Shown: positions 18,908 through 28,482, numbered from the stretch's first letter. The stretch is DNA of 64,000 nt from Pseudoalteromonas sp. '520P1 No. 423' (GCF_001269985.1 NZ_BBZB01000001.1:1178001-1242000), one strand, 5' to 3'. The notes: generated from the sequence alone by a model not told the origin. Numbers and translations are program-made.

Positions 18908-19392
18908 GTTAGTTTTGGCTTTATCTCTATTGAACCTTGCGGGCAAATAGAAACACACGCACCACCACTAGTGCAATCAGCAAAAATGATCTCTGGAATG
19001 GGAATTGCGGATTTAAATAAATCAAACTTAATGGCCTCAGTTTCAAAGATATCTTTGCACGACATACAGTGAACTTTATTTACTGCTAAACAGTTACATG
19101 CGATTGATATCTGATTATTAAAAGCTGGGTGTAAGTTATTATTTAAAGCTTTGGGTTCACATGCATCAGCGCATAAATCACAAAAAGTGCATTCATCGAT
19201 ATTAAAATCTATTTCAGGAAACCCCACAGCACCTTTTTTTATAATGCCTGTTTCACATGCATCAATACATTTATTACATTGAGTGCAAGATTCCAGAAAA
19301 GCATCTTCATTGCCACTGTACGGAGGCCTTAAAGGAGGAGGAGCTTTTGGTTTTGCTCTAAAAAATTCGCGACGACTATGATCAATTGCCAT
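18904..19392 (-). CDS. napF: NapF-like ferredoxin with a damaged third cluster
   Basis: A 162-residue cytosolic iron-sulfur protein of the NapF family, normally linked to NapA maturation. [10 protein letters not shown] opens it; two intact cluster motifs follow ([11 protein letters not shown] and [11 protein letters not shown]), then [14 protein letters not shown]. The final motif reads [12 protein letters not shown] where CxxCxxCxxxCP is expected: the second cysteine is Gly (GGT for TGT), so that cluster is probably lost. It is convergent with the napA stub. With no intact NapA here it is likely decaying, although its frame is still open. Confidence 0.85.
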   Translation of the reverse strand: MAIDHSRREFFRAKPKAPPPLRPPYSGNEDAFLESCTQCNKCIDACETGIIKKGAVGFPEIDFNIDECTFCDLCADACEPKALNNNLHPAFNNQISIACNCLAVNKVHCMSCKDIFETEAIKFDLFKSAIPIPEIIFADCTSGGACVSICPQGSIEIKPKLT

Positions 19393-19444
19393 GAACTGTT
19401 ACCTTAAAAATATAAACACTCAACGCAGCTATAATTTTAGTTAA

Positions 19445-20029
19445 TTATTTATGTTTTAGTTTGATGATAATCATCATTTCACCAGATAATTGCACATTGT
19501 TATCAGTTAACTCTGTAATATGCATTAAATGACCTAAAGCAAGCTCTTTGATCACTTTATCATTGTGAGTTAGCTTGGTTTTATTTGCTAAACAATAAAC
19601 AAAATAATCATTTCCAGCTTCTAATGAAACTTGTTCTAGAGCAACATTATTGATTGTTTCCACTGAAAACTTATTAGTTCTTACGATTACATTAAAATCT
19701 AAAATTTCGCCTTTATGTAACTCACCTGATGTAGCACTACCACCATCAAATATAGATACATCTAAAATGCTTTTTAAACTGTGAGTAACAGAAACATCAT
19801 TATAGTAATGGTGTAAATCAATGCCGTTACCCGCAATAAGTGTCAGGTTCCGAGTATAACCTGCAAAATTAGAAAACAAACCATCCTCAGCAACACTAGC
19901 AATGCTCATTCGCCAATCAAAGCACTCTAATGTACCACCTTCATTGATTGCTAGCTCAGTTGTTGTGCCTTTGCCATTTTTCCAAGGTACATTTTTAAAC
20001 TGTGCAGGTGTTTTGATACTTATGTTCAT
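19445..20029 (-). CDS. HutD/Ves family protein
   Basis: A 194-residue cupin-like protein. The opening PAQFKNVPWKNGKGTTTELAI and WRMSIASVAEDGLFSNFAGYTRNL are the HutD/Ves signature. In Pseudomonas HutD limits histidine-utilisation flux; Ves is a related cold-linked protein of unclear role. The presence of hutF and hutG 4 kb away favours a hut association. Upstream 20030-20290 contains no gene; it holds one short palindrome (TGTCA-tttt-TGACA, 20207-20220). Confidence 0.87.
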   Translation of the reverse strand: MNISIKTPAQFKNVPWKNGKGTTTELAINEGGTLECFDWRMSIASVAEDGLFSNFAGYTRNLTLIAGNGIDLHHYYNDVSVTHSLKSILDVSIFDGGSATSGELHKGEILDFNVIVRTNKFSVETINNVALEQVSLEAGNDYFVYCLANKTKLTHNDKVIKELALGHLMHITELTDNNVQLSGEMMIIIKLKHK

Positions 20030-20290
20030 ACTTTAAAGCCTTTGAGTCGTTTGGGTAGATGCTATGGATAATGAAACTAGCTATTTATACAATTTCATTT
20101 TCTCATACGAAAGATTATTTTTATACCTTCAGGTTGAGCATGTATTGCATAAAACAAATAAAGGCAAAATTCTGATTTATATTTTGTATTATTGGAGTAA
20201 ATAAATTGTCATTTTTGACAGAGGAAATAATTGCTTGATTTCTAATTCCTGTATGGGGTAAGTTAATCCTGTGCCTATTTCGGGTCCTTA

Positions 20291-20674
20291 ATGGTTAATA
20301 AAGGATTAAAAATAAATAAATTTTTAAAAGTGGGAATATTAGTAGCGTCTTGAGTTTTTGGTTCACAAGCTATGGCAGCAAATATGCAGTGTTATGTTGA
20401 TACTCAGGCATATAATCACTTTACAGCAGATCATTGTGAAGCGCTTATTTTTGGAGCAAACAAAGCGACAGCTGTTTTTCGAATTGTAGGAGCATCAAAA
20501 CCAATAGATTCTGTAATTTGGAAAGATTCAGCTAAGAGCTGTGGAACTTCAGGCACATTTTGTTCAGTATCTATAAGAGCATTTAGAACAAATAAAGCAA
20601 CTGCAACAATTTTATATTCAGATGGTACTTGGGGTTCTGCTTCTGCGACAGCTTCATTTGAAGATGGTAGATAA
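20291..20674 (+). pseudogene. Small secreted protein gene with a stop codon inside its signal peptide
   Basis: From ATG 20291 a typical signal peptide begins (KFLKVGILVAS) but is cut by TGA at 20351-20353; in the same frame VFGSQAMA-ANMQCY then continues into about 94 residues of mature protein ending at 20674. The mature part has four to five cysteines and paired beta-like segments (FRIVGASKPIDSVIW, FCSVSIRAFRTNKATATILY). The family is not recognised. Either a one-base nonsense mutation or internal initiation at 20372 without export; the first is more likely. Confidence 0.6.
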
Positions 20675-20685
20675 TCAGTAAATAT

Positions 20686-20720
20686 ATAGAGTCATAGCTT
20701 TAATTATGACTCTATTATAT
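20686..20720 (+). terminator. Terminator
   Basis: An 11-bp perfect stem (20686-20696 with 20705-20715), followed by an A/T-rich, T-containing tract. Confidence 0.75.
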
Positions 20721-20893
20721 TTTTATATCTCCTCTTGTTTTTAATCAATGCCTAAATAGTTAAACTTAATAATAAAAATAAATTATCTTTCGATAAATTG
20801 GTCTGAATTCTCCTAAATGGTACAATACACTTATAAGTAAGTTTGTGCTTTGAGCTATCTCTAAAATGGCTGAGGTTTGGTTCTGTGGATAAT

Positions 20894-23239
20894 ATGAAAG
20901 ATAACATGACAAATAATAATTCAAATAAATCATCACATCATAAACCAGCAAAAGCGGGTGGCTTTTCTTCTTTAAAATCAACGTTAAAACATATTATTAA
21001 AAGTCAGCAGCCACAAACCAACCTTAAAAATTTACTTATTGCCAATACTAAAGATGGTTTTGATTGCCCTGGATGTGCTTGGGGCGATAAACAAGAGGGC
21101 TTTTTACATTTTTGTGAAAATGGCGCTAAAGCTATCGCTTGGGAGTCTACCTCTAAAAAAGTAGATGCTAAATTTTTTGCAGAACATACTGTAAGCCAGT
21201 TATTAAAGCAAAGTGATTATTGGCTTGAATACCAAGGGCGCTTAACGCAACCTGTTAGATATAATCAAAAAACAGATAAATATGAAGCAGTCAGTTGGGA
21301 TGATGCTTTCTCACTTATCGCAGAGCACTTAAATGGATTATCAAGTCCAGATCAAGCTGAGTTTTACACTTCCGGCAGAGCCAGTAACGAAGCATCATTT
21401 TTATATCAACTATTTGGTCGACTGTACGGTACTAATAACTTTCCAGATTGTTCAAATATGTGTCATGAAGCCAGCGGCGTTGCTTTAAAAGAAACCATAG
21501 GCATAGGAAAAGGTACAGTTGTTTTAGAAGACTTTGATAAAGCAGATGCGATATTTGTATTTGGTCAAAACCCAGGAACAAATCATCCTAGAATGATGAA
21601 TGCACTCCGCTCAGCTGCTCGAAATGGCTGTAAGATAGTGACATTTAATAATCTTAAAGAAGTCGCATTAGAGCGTTTTGCCAGTCCTCAAGATCCAATC
21701 GAATTACTAACACCTAGCGCCACAACAATCAGTCATGCCTATTATACACCTAGACTTGGTGGTGATATGGCGGCGATCAGAGGCATGGTAAAAGTTATCT
21801 TAGCTAAAAATACAGAGTGTTTAGCAAAAGGTTTAACTGAAATTATTGATTCAAAATTTATTAATCAGCACAGTGCAAACTTTGTGGATTATGTTGAAGT
21901 GGTGCAAAGCACTAGTTGGCAAACCATAGAAGAACAATCAGGTTTAAGCAAAGCGCAAATCACCAATGCCGCTGAAGTTTATTCGCAGGCTAACAGTGTT
22001 ATTTGTACTTGGGCTATGGGCATAACGCAACACAAACATTCAGTTGCGACAATTCAAGAATTAGTAAACTTACAATTATTAAAAGGCCATATAGGTAAAC
22101 CAGGTGCGGGTTTATGTCCAGTAAGAGGGCATTCAAATGTGCAAGGTAATCGCACTATGGGGATTAATGAAAAACCGCCTGCGGAGTTTTTAGCAAAGCA
22201 AGCTCAAGTTGTGCAACATGATATGCCAAAAAACTTCGGTCATAATGTTTATCACGCATTAAGTGCTTTTTTAAATAAACAAAGTAAAGTACTTATTTGT
22301 TTGGGTGGAAACATAGCACAAGCAGCACCAGATACAGAGCAAACACATCAAGCTTTAAAAAATACTGAATTAAATGTGCAAATTTCTACAAAGTTAAATC
22401 GTAGTCACTTATTAATAGGTAAAGATGCATTAATTTTACCTTGTTTAGGGCGTACAGAAATTGATAGGCAAGCAAGTGGCGAGCAAAAGATCACAGTTGA
22501 AGATACTTTTTCTATGGTGCATGCCTCAAAAGGCAAGGTAGAGCCACTTTCAAAAGAGATGCGTTCTGAAACTAATATCGTAGCTAATATCGCAAAAGCA
22601 ACATTACCGAAAGGGCATCTTGATTGGCAGTCAATGACTGATGATTACGCTAAAATCAGACAGCTAATATCAAATATTGTAGGTGGATTTGACGACTTTG
22701 AAGCTAAGTTATCCCAACCTGGCGGGTTTTATTTGGGCAATAGCGCGGCAGATAAAAACTGGCTTACTCAATCGCAAAAAGCACAGTTCACAGCAAATAA
22801 GTTACCAGAACACTTAATGCATGTGAATATAGATGAACTGAGCCAAGACAATAATAAAAAACACAACCAGATTTTCACTTTACAATCTTTACGTTCACAC
22901 GATCAATACAATACAACGATTTATGGCATGAACGATAGATACCGAGGTGTAGAGAATGAACGTAAAGTTTTATTTATTAATGAAAAAGATGCAAAAAAAC
23001 AGGGTTTAGCTGATGGTGACTTAGTTGATATCACGTCCATTTGGCATAATAACCAAACCCGCAGTGTGACAGGTTTTAAAGTGTTTTATTATGATATTCC
23101 GCGAGATAATTTAGCAGCCTATTACCCAGAAACAAACCCTTTAGTACCATTAAATAGTTATGGTGATCGCTCTTTTACGCCAACATCAAAATCAATACCT
23201 GTTATTTTAACTAAAGCGATAGACAACAGAATTATTTAA
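20894..23239 (+). CDS. FdhF/YdeP family molybdopterin oxidoreductase
   Basis: A 781-residue soluble molybdopterin enzyme without a Tat signal. Near residue 58 it has CPGCAW typical of YdeP, a likely Mo-site region DCSNMCHEASG around residue 190, and EDFDKADAIFVFGQNPGTNHPRMM for cofactor binding; the C-terminal beta-barrel domain (LADGDLVDIT) is present. YdeP-type proteins are formate-dehydrogenase-like with unproved substrates. The start is ATG 20894 (ATG 20906 also possible); the open frame further upstream lacks support. Convergent with fdhD, 9 bp apart, which suggests a functional pair. Confidence 0.9.
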   Translation: MKDNMTNNNSNKSSHHKPAKAGGFSSLKSTLKHIIKSQQPQTNLKNLLIANTKDGFDCPGCAWGDKQEGFLHFCENGAKAIAWESTSKKVDAKFFAEHTVSQLLKQSDYWLEYQGRLTQPVRYNQKTDKYEAVSWDDAFSLIAEHLNGLSSPDQAEFYTSGRASNEASFLYQLFGRLYGTNNFPDCSNMCHEASGVALKETIGIGKGTVVLEDFDKADAIFVFGQNPGTNHPRMMNALRSAARNGCKIVTFNNLKEVALERFASPQDPIELLTPSATTISHAYYTPRLGGDMAAIRGMVKVILAKNTECLAKGLTEIIDSKFINQHSANFVDYVEVVQSTSWQTIEEQSGLSKAQITNAAEVYSQANSVICTWAMGITQHKHSVATIQELVNLQLLKGHIGKPGAGLCPVRGHSNVQGNRTMGINEKPPAEFLAKQAQVVQHDMPKNFGHNVYHALSAFLNKQSKVLICLGGNIAQAAPDTEQTHQALKNTELNVQISTKLNRSHLLIGKDALILPCLGRTEIDRQASGEQKITVEDTFSMVHASKGKVEPLSKEMRSETNIVANIAKATLPKGHLDWQSMTDDYAKIRQLISNIVGGFDDFEAKLSQPGGFYLGNSAADKNWLTQSQKAQFTANKLPEHLMHVNIDELSQDNNKKHNQIFTLQSLRSHDQYNTTIYGMNDRYRGVENERKVLFINEKDAKKQGLADGDLVDITSIWHNNQTRSVTGFKVFYYDIPRDNLAAYYPETNPLVPLNSYGDRSFTPTSKSIPVILTKAIDNRII

Positions 23240-23248
23240 CTTAGTAAT

Positions 23249-24061
23249 TTAAGCATAAATAACAAACCTACCAGAACGTGCAAAACTTATCAGGTTTAAA
23301 CGGTTTTGTTTTGCAACTGCGATTGCTTTGCTGGTGGGTGCGGAAATAGTAATAAGATGATTAATATTAGCCGCTATGGTTTTATCTACCATTTCATAAC
23401 TTGCTCTACTTGATACTAAAATAAAGCCATTTGAGTTCTTTAATTTATGGTTATTGATAGCACCAATTAGTTTATCAAGCGCGTTGTGTCTGCCAACATC
23501 TTCTCTAATAATTCTTATATGACCAGTTCTTAAGTCACAAAAAGCGGCAGCGTGTACGCCTCCGGCTTGTAAATTTAATACTTGTTGTGTTTTAAATTGA
23601 GTTAAGGCAGCTTCAATCACTTCAGATGCAAGTGTTTGGTATGCATTTAGAGGTGTTCTGTTTTTATCAATTTGTTGCAAAGATTCTATGCCACATAAGC
23701 CACAGCCGCTATTACCTGCTAATGTTCTTCGTTTCTTTTTTAATTGTATAAACTTTCTCGAGCTAATTGTTATATTAAGCTCAATACCATGGGCGGTGTG
23801 TGTGATCTCTAGATCGAGTAGATCGTTTTTTTGATCTATGATGTTTTCAGATAAACTAAAACCCAAAGCAAAATCTTTAAGATCACAAGGAGTTGCCATC
23901 ATAACAGCGTTAGAGATCCCGTTATAAACAAAAGCGATTGCTTGTTCATCTATAACAAAATCTTGTTCAAGATCAGAAGTGTGATCTAGTTGTGTATCAC
24001 GTACTTGTCGCGATACATTGACTAAACCATTAGGCGGTTTGATATTCTGATCTTGCTTCAC
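23249..24061 (-). CDS. fdhD: Formate dehydrogenase sulfurtransferase FdhD
   Basis: Transfers sulfur from IscS to the molybdenum cofactor, required for formate dehydrogenase activity. 270 residues. The catalytic CxxC loop is GCGLCGIES, with AGGVHAAAFCD and EDVGRHNALDKLIGA downstream. The start lies 10 bp after the hutF stop, so it is almost certainly in the hutG-hutF transcript, an unusual and informative linkage because HutG releases formate. Confidence 0.96.
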   Translation of the reverse strand: MKQDQNIKPPNGLVNVSRQVRDTQLDHTSDLEQDFVIDEQAIAFVYNGISNAVMMATPCDLKDFALGFSLSENIIDQKNDLLDLEITHTAHGIELNITISSRKFIQLKKKRRTLAGNSGCGLCGIESLQQIDKNRTPLNAYQTLASEVIEAALTQFKTQQVLNLQAGGVHAAAFCDLRTGHIRIIREDVGRHNALDKLIGAINNHKLKNSNGFILVSSRASYEMVDKTIAANINHLITISAPTSKAIAVAKQNRLNLISFARSGRFVIYA

Positions 24062-24071
24062 TTATAACCTT

Positions 24072-25433
24072 TTATGCTGTTTTTTCTAAAATTTTAGCAA
24101 ACTTATTAGCACATATTTCTTCATCTGCATGTTTGCCTGACTCTATTACCCAAGTGCCATTTACCATCACATCTTGAACAGGGTTTTTCTGACTTGCAAA
24201 AATTAAGCTATCTAATAAATTTTTGTCGCTATTAGCAAATAGCTTAGTTTGGTTTGCATCTAATACTAACAAATCAGCTTGTTTACCTATCTCTAAGCTA
24301 CCAGTATTACTATTTGTACTTTGTGCGCCACCAAGTGCTGCACGCTGCCATAAATTAAGGCCAACAGATGCTTGCTCTGATGTTGCTAAAATAGCACGTT
24401 GTTGCTTAATTAAGCGCTGCGCATATTCAAGCCAGCGTAATTCTTCAATTGGGTTAACTGAAATATGACTATCTGAACCAATTGCAAAAGTACCATCTTC
24501 GGCTAAAAACTCAGTTGTTGGAAAAATGCCATCGCCTAAGTTAGCTTCAGTTGTCGGACAAATACCCGCAATTGCACCTGTTTTAATTATGCCTCTACGT
24601 TCATTTTCATCTATATGCGTCGCATGGATCAAACACCAATGTTTATCTAAATCAGCATTATTCAATAACCATTGAACAGGGCGTTCGCCATAATGAGCAA
24701 GGCAATCATCAACTTCTTTTTGTTGTTCGCTAATATGAATATGGATAGGTGCTTTATCATCTAAACTACGAACATGATTTACAGCACTATGTAACGACGC
24801 TTTATCAACAGCACGTAAAGAGTGCGGTGCTATGCCGACATTTGTATTGCTGTAATCATTGGTTAAACTAAAACAATCGGTTACTAATTGATTAAACTGT
24901 TCAACAGAATTGATAAATCGCTTTTGACCGTCATTTGGCTCAAGTGGACCAAAACCGCTAAATCGATACATTACAGGTAACATAGTTAAACCTATACCAG
25001 ATGTTTTTGCAGCTTTAAATATAGACTCTGCCATAGTTGCAAGCGGTGTATAGTTTTCACCGTCGATTTGATGATGTAAATAATGAAATTCAGCAACGCG
25101 GGTATAACCCATTTTTAGCATTTCAATATAAAGTTGGCTCGCAATGGCTTGAGCATCATCTGCAGATAATTGATCTAAAAATTGATACATGATCTTGCGC
25201 CAAGTCCAAAAGCTATCTTGTCCTTCGCTTCCTTGCTCACTAAACCCTGCAAAAGCACGTTGAAATGCATGGGAATGACAATTAACCATGCCCGGGATCA
25301 CAACACCATTAGCAACTTGTGCATCAGAATCTTTGCCATCAGTAATCGCAGTGATCACACCATCTATAATAGAGATCGTTTTATCATTTGCCCAACCATC
25401 ATTGAGCAATACTTTATGTGCGTATAATTTCAT
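24072..25433 (-). CDS. hutF: Formimidoylglutamate deiminase
   Basis: Hydrolyses N-formimino-L-glutamate to N-formylglutamate and ammonia in the five-step histidine pathway. 453 residues of amidohydrolase fold; the metal site HSHAFQRAFAG is at about residues 54-64, with IHIHISEQ and the late SDSHISVNPIEELRWLE region. It belongs with hutG just upstream. hutH, hutU and hutI are not in the window. Confidence 0.95.
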   Translation of the reverse strand: MKLYAHKVLLNDGWANDKTISIIDGVITAITDGKDSDAQVANGVVIPGMVNCHSHAFQRAFAGFSEQGSEGQDSFWTWRKIMYQFLDQLSADDAQAIASQLYIEMLKMGYTRVAEFHYLHHQIDGENYTPLATMAESIFKAAKTSGIGLTMLPVMYRFSGFGPLEPNDGQKRFINSVEQFNQLVTDCFSLTNDYSNTNVGIAPHSLRAVDKASLHSAVNHVRSLDDKAPIHIHISEQQKEVDDCLAHYGERPVQWLLNNADLDKHWCLIHATHIDENERRGIIKTGAIAGICPTTEANLGDGIFPTTEFLAEDGTFAIGSDSHISVNPIEELRWLEYAQRLIKQQRAILATSEQASVGLNLWQRAALGGAQSTNSNTGSLEIGKQADLLVLDANQTKLFANSDKNLLDSLIFASQKNPVQDVMVNGTWVIESGKHADEEICANKFAKILEKTA

Positions 25434-25462
25434 TATTTAACTCTTATAATTGTCAGTTGTGG

Positions 25463-26251
25463 TTATTTGGTTTGCGCAAATTTAGCTAAAGCTTCAACTA
25501 ACGCTCTTAACTTAGGTTTTACTTGTGCTGCTTTAGTCTCGTTATATTCATTACTTGGTTCATTCATATAAGTAATTTGTGATAACTCAAGTTGTAATGC
25601 ATGAATATTATTTTCTGGCTTACCAAAGTGACGTGTAATAAAGCCACCTTTAAAACGACCATTGGTCACATTTGAATAAGGAGAAAAGTCTAATGCTTCA
25701 ACTTGTGAGATTAGAGCTTTATCACAGCTAGCGCCATCGCTGGTGCCAAAATTAAAATCAGGTAATTGACCTTCAAAAAAGCGTGGTACATGAGATAAAA
25801 TAGAGTGTGCTTCGAGTAATACTGCTTTACCAAATTCTTGTTTCATTTGATTTAATGTATCTTCAATCGCTTGATGATATGGACGCCAGTAAAGATCTAC
25901 ACGACGTTGTATTTCAGTCTCATCAGGTTTCATACCTTCTAAGTATAAAGGTGATAAATCAAAAGCCGTTGTCGGGCACAGTTCAGTGGTATTTTGACCT
26001 GGGTATAAATTTACGCCATCAGGGTCGCGATTTAAATCAATGACAAACCGACTATATTTTGGATTAATAACATATATACCAAGCTCATCCGCAAAATCAT
26101 AAAGTTTATCCATATACCAGTCAGTATCGGTAACATTAATACCGACCTCTGTCATAGCATGTTTAATTTCATCAGCAATGGCTTCACCATTATGTGGCAT
26201 GCTGATTAATAACGGGATTCTACCTTTACTGAGCGTATAACTTGATGCCAT
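25463..26251 (-). CDS. hutG: N-formylglutamate deformylase
   Basis: Hydrolyses N-formylglutamate to glutamate and formate. The ATG at 26251, with an AAGGG site, gives 262 residues; the longer open frame reaches into the operator and is rejected. Signatures are LLISMPHNGEAI, DTDWYMDKLYDF, SRFVIDLNRDP and EAHSILSHVPRFFEGQLPDFN. It heads hutG-hutF-fdhD, with a perfect HutC-type palindrome just upstream. Confidence 0.95.
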   Translation of the reverse strand: MASSYTLSKGRIPLLISMPHNGEAIADEIKHAMTEVGINVTDTDWYMDKLYDFADELGIYVINPKYSRFVIDLNRDPDGVNLYPGQNTTELCPTTAFDLSPLYLEGMKPDETEIQRRVDLYWRPYHQAIEDTLNQMKQEFGKAVLLEAHSILSHVPRFFEGQLPDFNFGTSDGASCDKALISQVEALDFSPYSNVTNGRFKGGFITRHFGKPENNIHALQLELSQITYMNEPSNEYNETKAAQVKPKLRALVEALAKFAQTK

Positions 26252-26278
26252 TTTATAACCCTTTTTGTTTAATAAGAT

Positions 26279-26296
26279 AACTTGTATATACAAGTT
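26279..26296. promoter_or_regulatory. HutC operator-like palindrome
   Basis: AACTTGTATATACAAGTT, a perfect 18-bp palindrome, lies 28 bp before the hutG start. The core TGTATATACA is the known HutC operator form (GntR family, relieved by urocanate). No hutC gene is visible here. Confidence 0.8.
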
Positions 26297-26402
26297 GTAG
26301 CTATAATCTATCACGAGTGGAGAAAACAACCAAATTTATCAACTTTAAATATAGGGGAGTTGTTCATAATATGCAGAGAATGAAAGGTAAATATAGAAAT
26401 AA

Positions 26403-26429
26403 AAAAGCCTCAACTGGCTTGAGGCTTTT
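26403..26429. terminator. Isolated hairpin in the hutG / pstS-like gap
   Basis: Stem AAAAGCCTCAA / TTGAGGCTTTT with a CTGG-type loop, terminator-like, but with no obvious upstream gene in 26297-26402. It might end a short untranslated transcript or be left from a lost gene. The remaining 26430-26663 shows no coding feature, only an A/T-rich promoter-like tract. Confidence 0.6.
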
Positions 26430-26663
26430 GATTTATATACCATTGAACGGGGAGAGTATATGTATTAATTCAACTAAATTTTCTATGCTGCTATCATTTC
26501 ATGAAAGCCTGTAAGTAAATACGTGAGCAATGTAATGATTAGAAATAAAAGTGTTATTAAATGAAAACAAGTTTATGTTTATGTATCGAGACTTGTACCT
26601 ATGTCATAAAAATGAAATTTTAATATTTTATTATCCCTTAAAAAACAAGGTGGTAATTTAGAT

Positions 26664-28367
26664 ATGAATAAAGCATTTGATACTTACAGTGATGAGTTAA
26701 TATCACAGTTAAAAAAACTCACTCTATTATCATTAACAGAATTTGAAATCCAAATTTCATATCAAAAAATGATTTCAGAGCAAGATTATCGAGAATTGGT
26801 TCTAAAAGAGTTATATGAACTTAATCATCCAGAAATAATTGAAATTATTAATTGGATCAATAATTATTCTGCGGTAGAAAATCAATCTTCTCCTGCTGAA
26901 CATAGTAATAGTCACAACAATAAAAAACCCAACTTATTATTACCTTTATCCTTATTTTTTGTATCTGTGATCGCAGTAATGGCATTTCTATTAGTATCGC
27001 AAAATAGTGGTTCAGATATATTACTAGAAGCACCCCAAGTTAAACATCAAACTACTCCTATTGAAGTTAAGACTGAGACTACAAAGACAATAAAACTAAC
27101 ATTACCGGTTAAAGAAGCAGAGGTGAGCTTTAAACTTCATGGCTCTAATACCATAGGGGAGAAACTGGCTCCGGCATTACTAGTTAAATATTTAGAGCAG
27201 CAAGATGTAAAAGATTTTGAGTGGATTCAAGGAGATAGTCCGGTTGAGCGTACTTTACAGTATATAAAAAATAACAAAGCCTATGCGATAGAGTTACATG
27301 CACATGGTTCAAGTACAGGTTTTAAAGATTTAAAGTTGGGCAAAGCAGATTTAGCAATGGCTTCTCGTCGCGTTAAACAAAAAGAAGTTATAGCGCTTAA
27401 ATCTCAACTAGGTAATTTAAATAAAGTGGGTAATGAGCATATTATTGGATTAGATGGTTTAGCTGTCATCGTGAATCAGAATAATCCGATTGCGCATATT
27501 TCAACGGATAAATTATCCAAAATTTTCTCTGGTGAAATAAATAATTGGTCACAGCTTGGTGGTACAGATTTACCAATCAAAGTATTTTCAAGGGATGCGA
27601 AATCAGGTACTTGGGATACATTTAAAAACTTAGTATTAAAAAAGTTTAGCCGTGAATTAGCAGTCACAGCTACTCGTTTAGAATCAAGCTCGGAATTATC
27701 AACATTAATCTCTCAAGATGAAGCTGCTATCGGCTTTATTGGCTTAAATTATGTTTTGCATAATAAAGCTTTGGCTATTTCTGAAGGAGCGGGCACAACA
27801 GCTATTTTTCCAACACGTTTTACAATTGGTACTGAAGACTATGCATTGGCACGTAGATTATATTTTTATACACCCACTTCGGCTTCAAATATAGTGAAAG
27901 ATTTTGCCCAGTTTGCTATTTCTCAACAAGGGCAAGATATCGTTGAAAAAACAGGTTTGATTTCACAAAACATCAAGGTTGAAAATGCATATCCAATGCA
28001 AGATGCACCAATTAAATACAATAAATATACAAAAATAGCTAAGCGACTTTCGCTTAACTTTAGATTTAATTACGGTAATAAAGACCTCGATAATAAAGGT
28101 AAAAGAGATTTACAAAGATTAATCTCCTTTATGGAGCAAAATGAAGGACGTCGTTTAGTATTAATGGGTTTTTCAGACAGTATTGGTGCTAAATTGAAAA
28201 ATATTCAATTATCACTTACACGTGCAAAGTCGGTTGAAAGAGAACTTGTTGCTAGAGGCATACCTGTTATGGCTGTTGAAGGCTTAGGCGAGGCGATCCC
28301 AGTTGCAAATAACGAGACCGAATCAGGCAGGGAGCGCAATAGAAGAGTAGAGGTATGGTTGTTATAA
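26664..28367 (+). CDS. Membrane-anchored PstS-like binding domain fused to OmpA domain
   Basis: A 567-residue three-part protein. Residues 1-85 are helical and probably cytosolic; one membrane helix (about 91-111) follows; then a PstS-like phosphate-type solute-binding domain (HGSNTIGEKLAPAL, FSGEINNWSQLGG, SRDAKSGTWDTFKN), and a C-terminal OmpA peptidoglycan-binding domain (LMGFSDSIGAKLKN, GRERNRRVEVWL). Such PstS/OmpA fusions are known in gammaproteobacteria, but the cytosolic N-terminal part looks less usual. It may couple ligand sensing to the cell wall; no pst transporter is adjacent. Confidence 0.85.
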   Translation: MNKAFDTYSDELISQLKKLTLLSLTEFEIQISYQKMISEQDYRELVLKELYELNHPEIIEIINWINNYSAVENQSSPAEHSNSHNNKKPNLLLPLSLFFVSVIAVMAFLLVSQNSGSDILLEAPQVKHQTTPIEVKTETTKTIKLTLPVKEAEVSFKLHGSNTIGEKLAPALLVKYLEQQDVKDFEWIQGDSPVERTLQYIKNNKAYAIELHAHGSSTGFKDLKLGKADLAMASRRVKQKEVIALKSQLGNLNKVGNEHIIGLDGLAVIVNQNNPIAHISTDKLSKIFSGEINNWSQLGGTDLPIKVFSRDAKSGTWDTFKNLVLKKFSRELAVTATRLESSSELSTLISQDEAAIGFIGLNYVLHNKALAISEGAGTTAIFPTRFTIGTEDYALARRLYFYTPTSASNIVKDFAQFAISQQGQDIVEKTGLISQNIKVENAYPMQDAPIKYNKYTKIAKRLSLNFRFNYGNKDLDNKGKRDLQRLISFMEQNEGRRLVLMGFSDSIGAKLKNIQLSLTRAKSVERELVARGIPVMAVEGLGEAIPVANNETESGRERNRRVEVWLL

Positions 28368-28372
28368 CCAGG

Positions 28373-28400
28373 CCAAGCTAGTTTCACTTTATGAAGCTAG
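28373..28400 (+). terminator. Hairpin after the PstS/OmpA gene
   Basis: AAGCTAGTTTCA / TGAAGCTAGCTC form an imperfect stem. The weak T-tract makes termination uncertain. Confidence 0.45.
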
Positions 28401-28482
28401 CTCAATTAATTAGATTAATTAATATTTCTGTCATAAATTCCTTTTATTATGCAGTCAATTCGGAGTTTTAAGAGTCTATTTT

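Noticed and set aside
20207..20220. TGTCA-tttt-TGACA palindrome as an operator
   Set aside because: Too short and isolated; no regulator family or second site supports it.
26317..26514. A 65-codon frame upstream of the PstS/OmpA gene
   Set aside because: It runs through a terminator-type hairpin, has no ribosome site and no family pattern.
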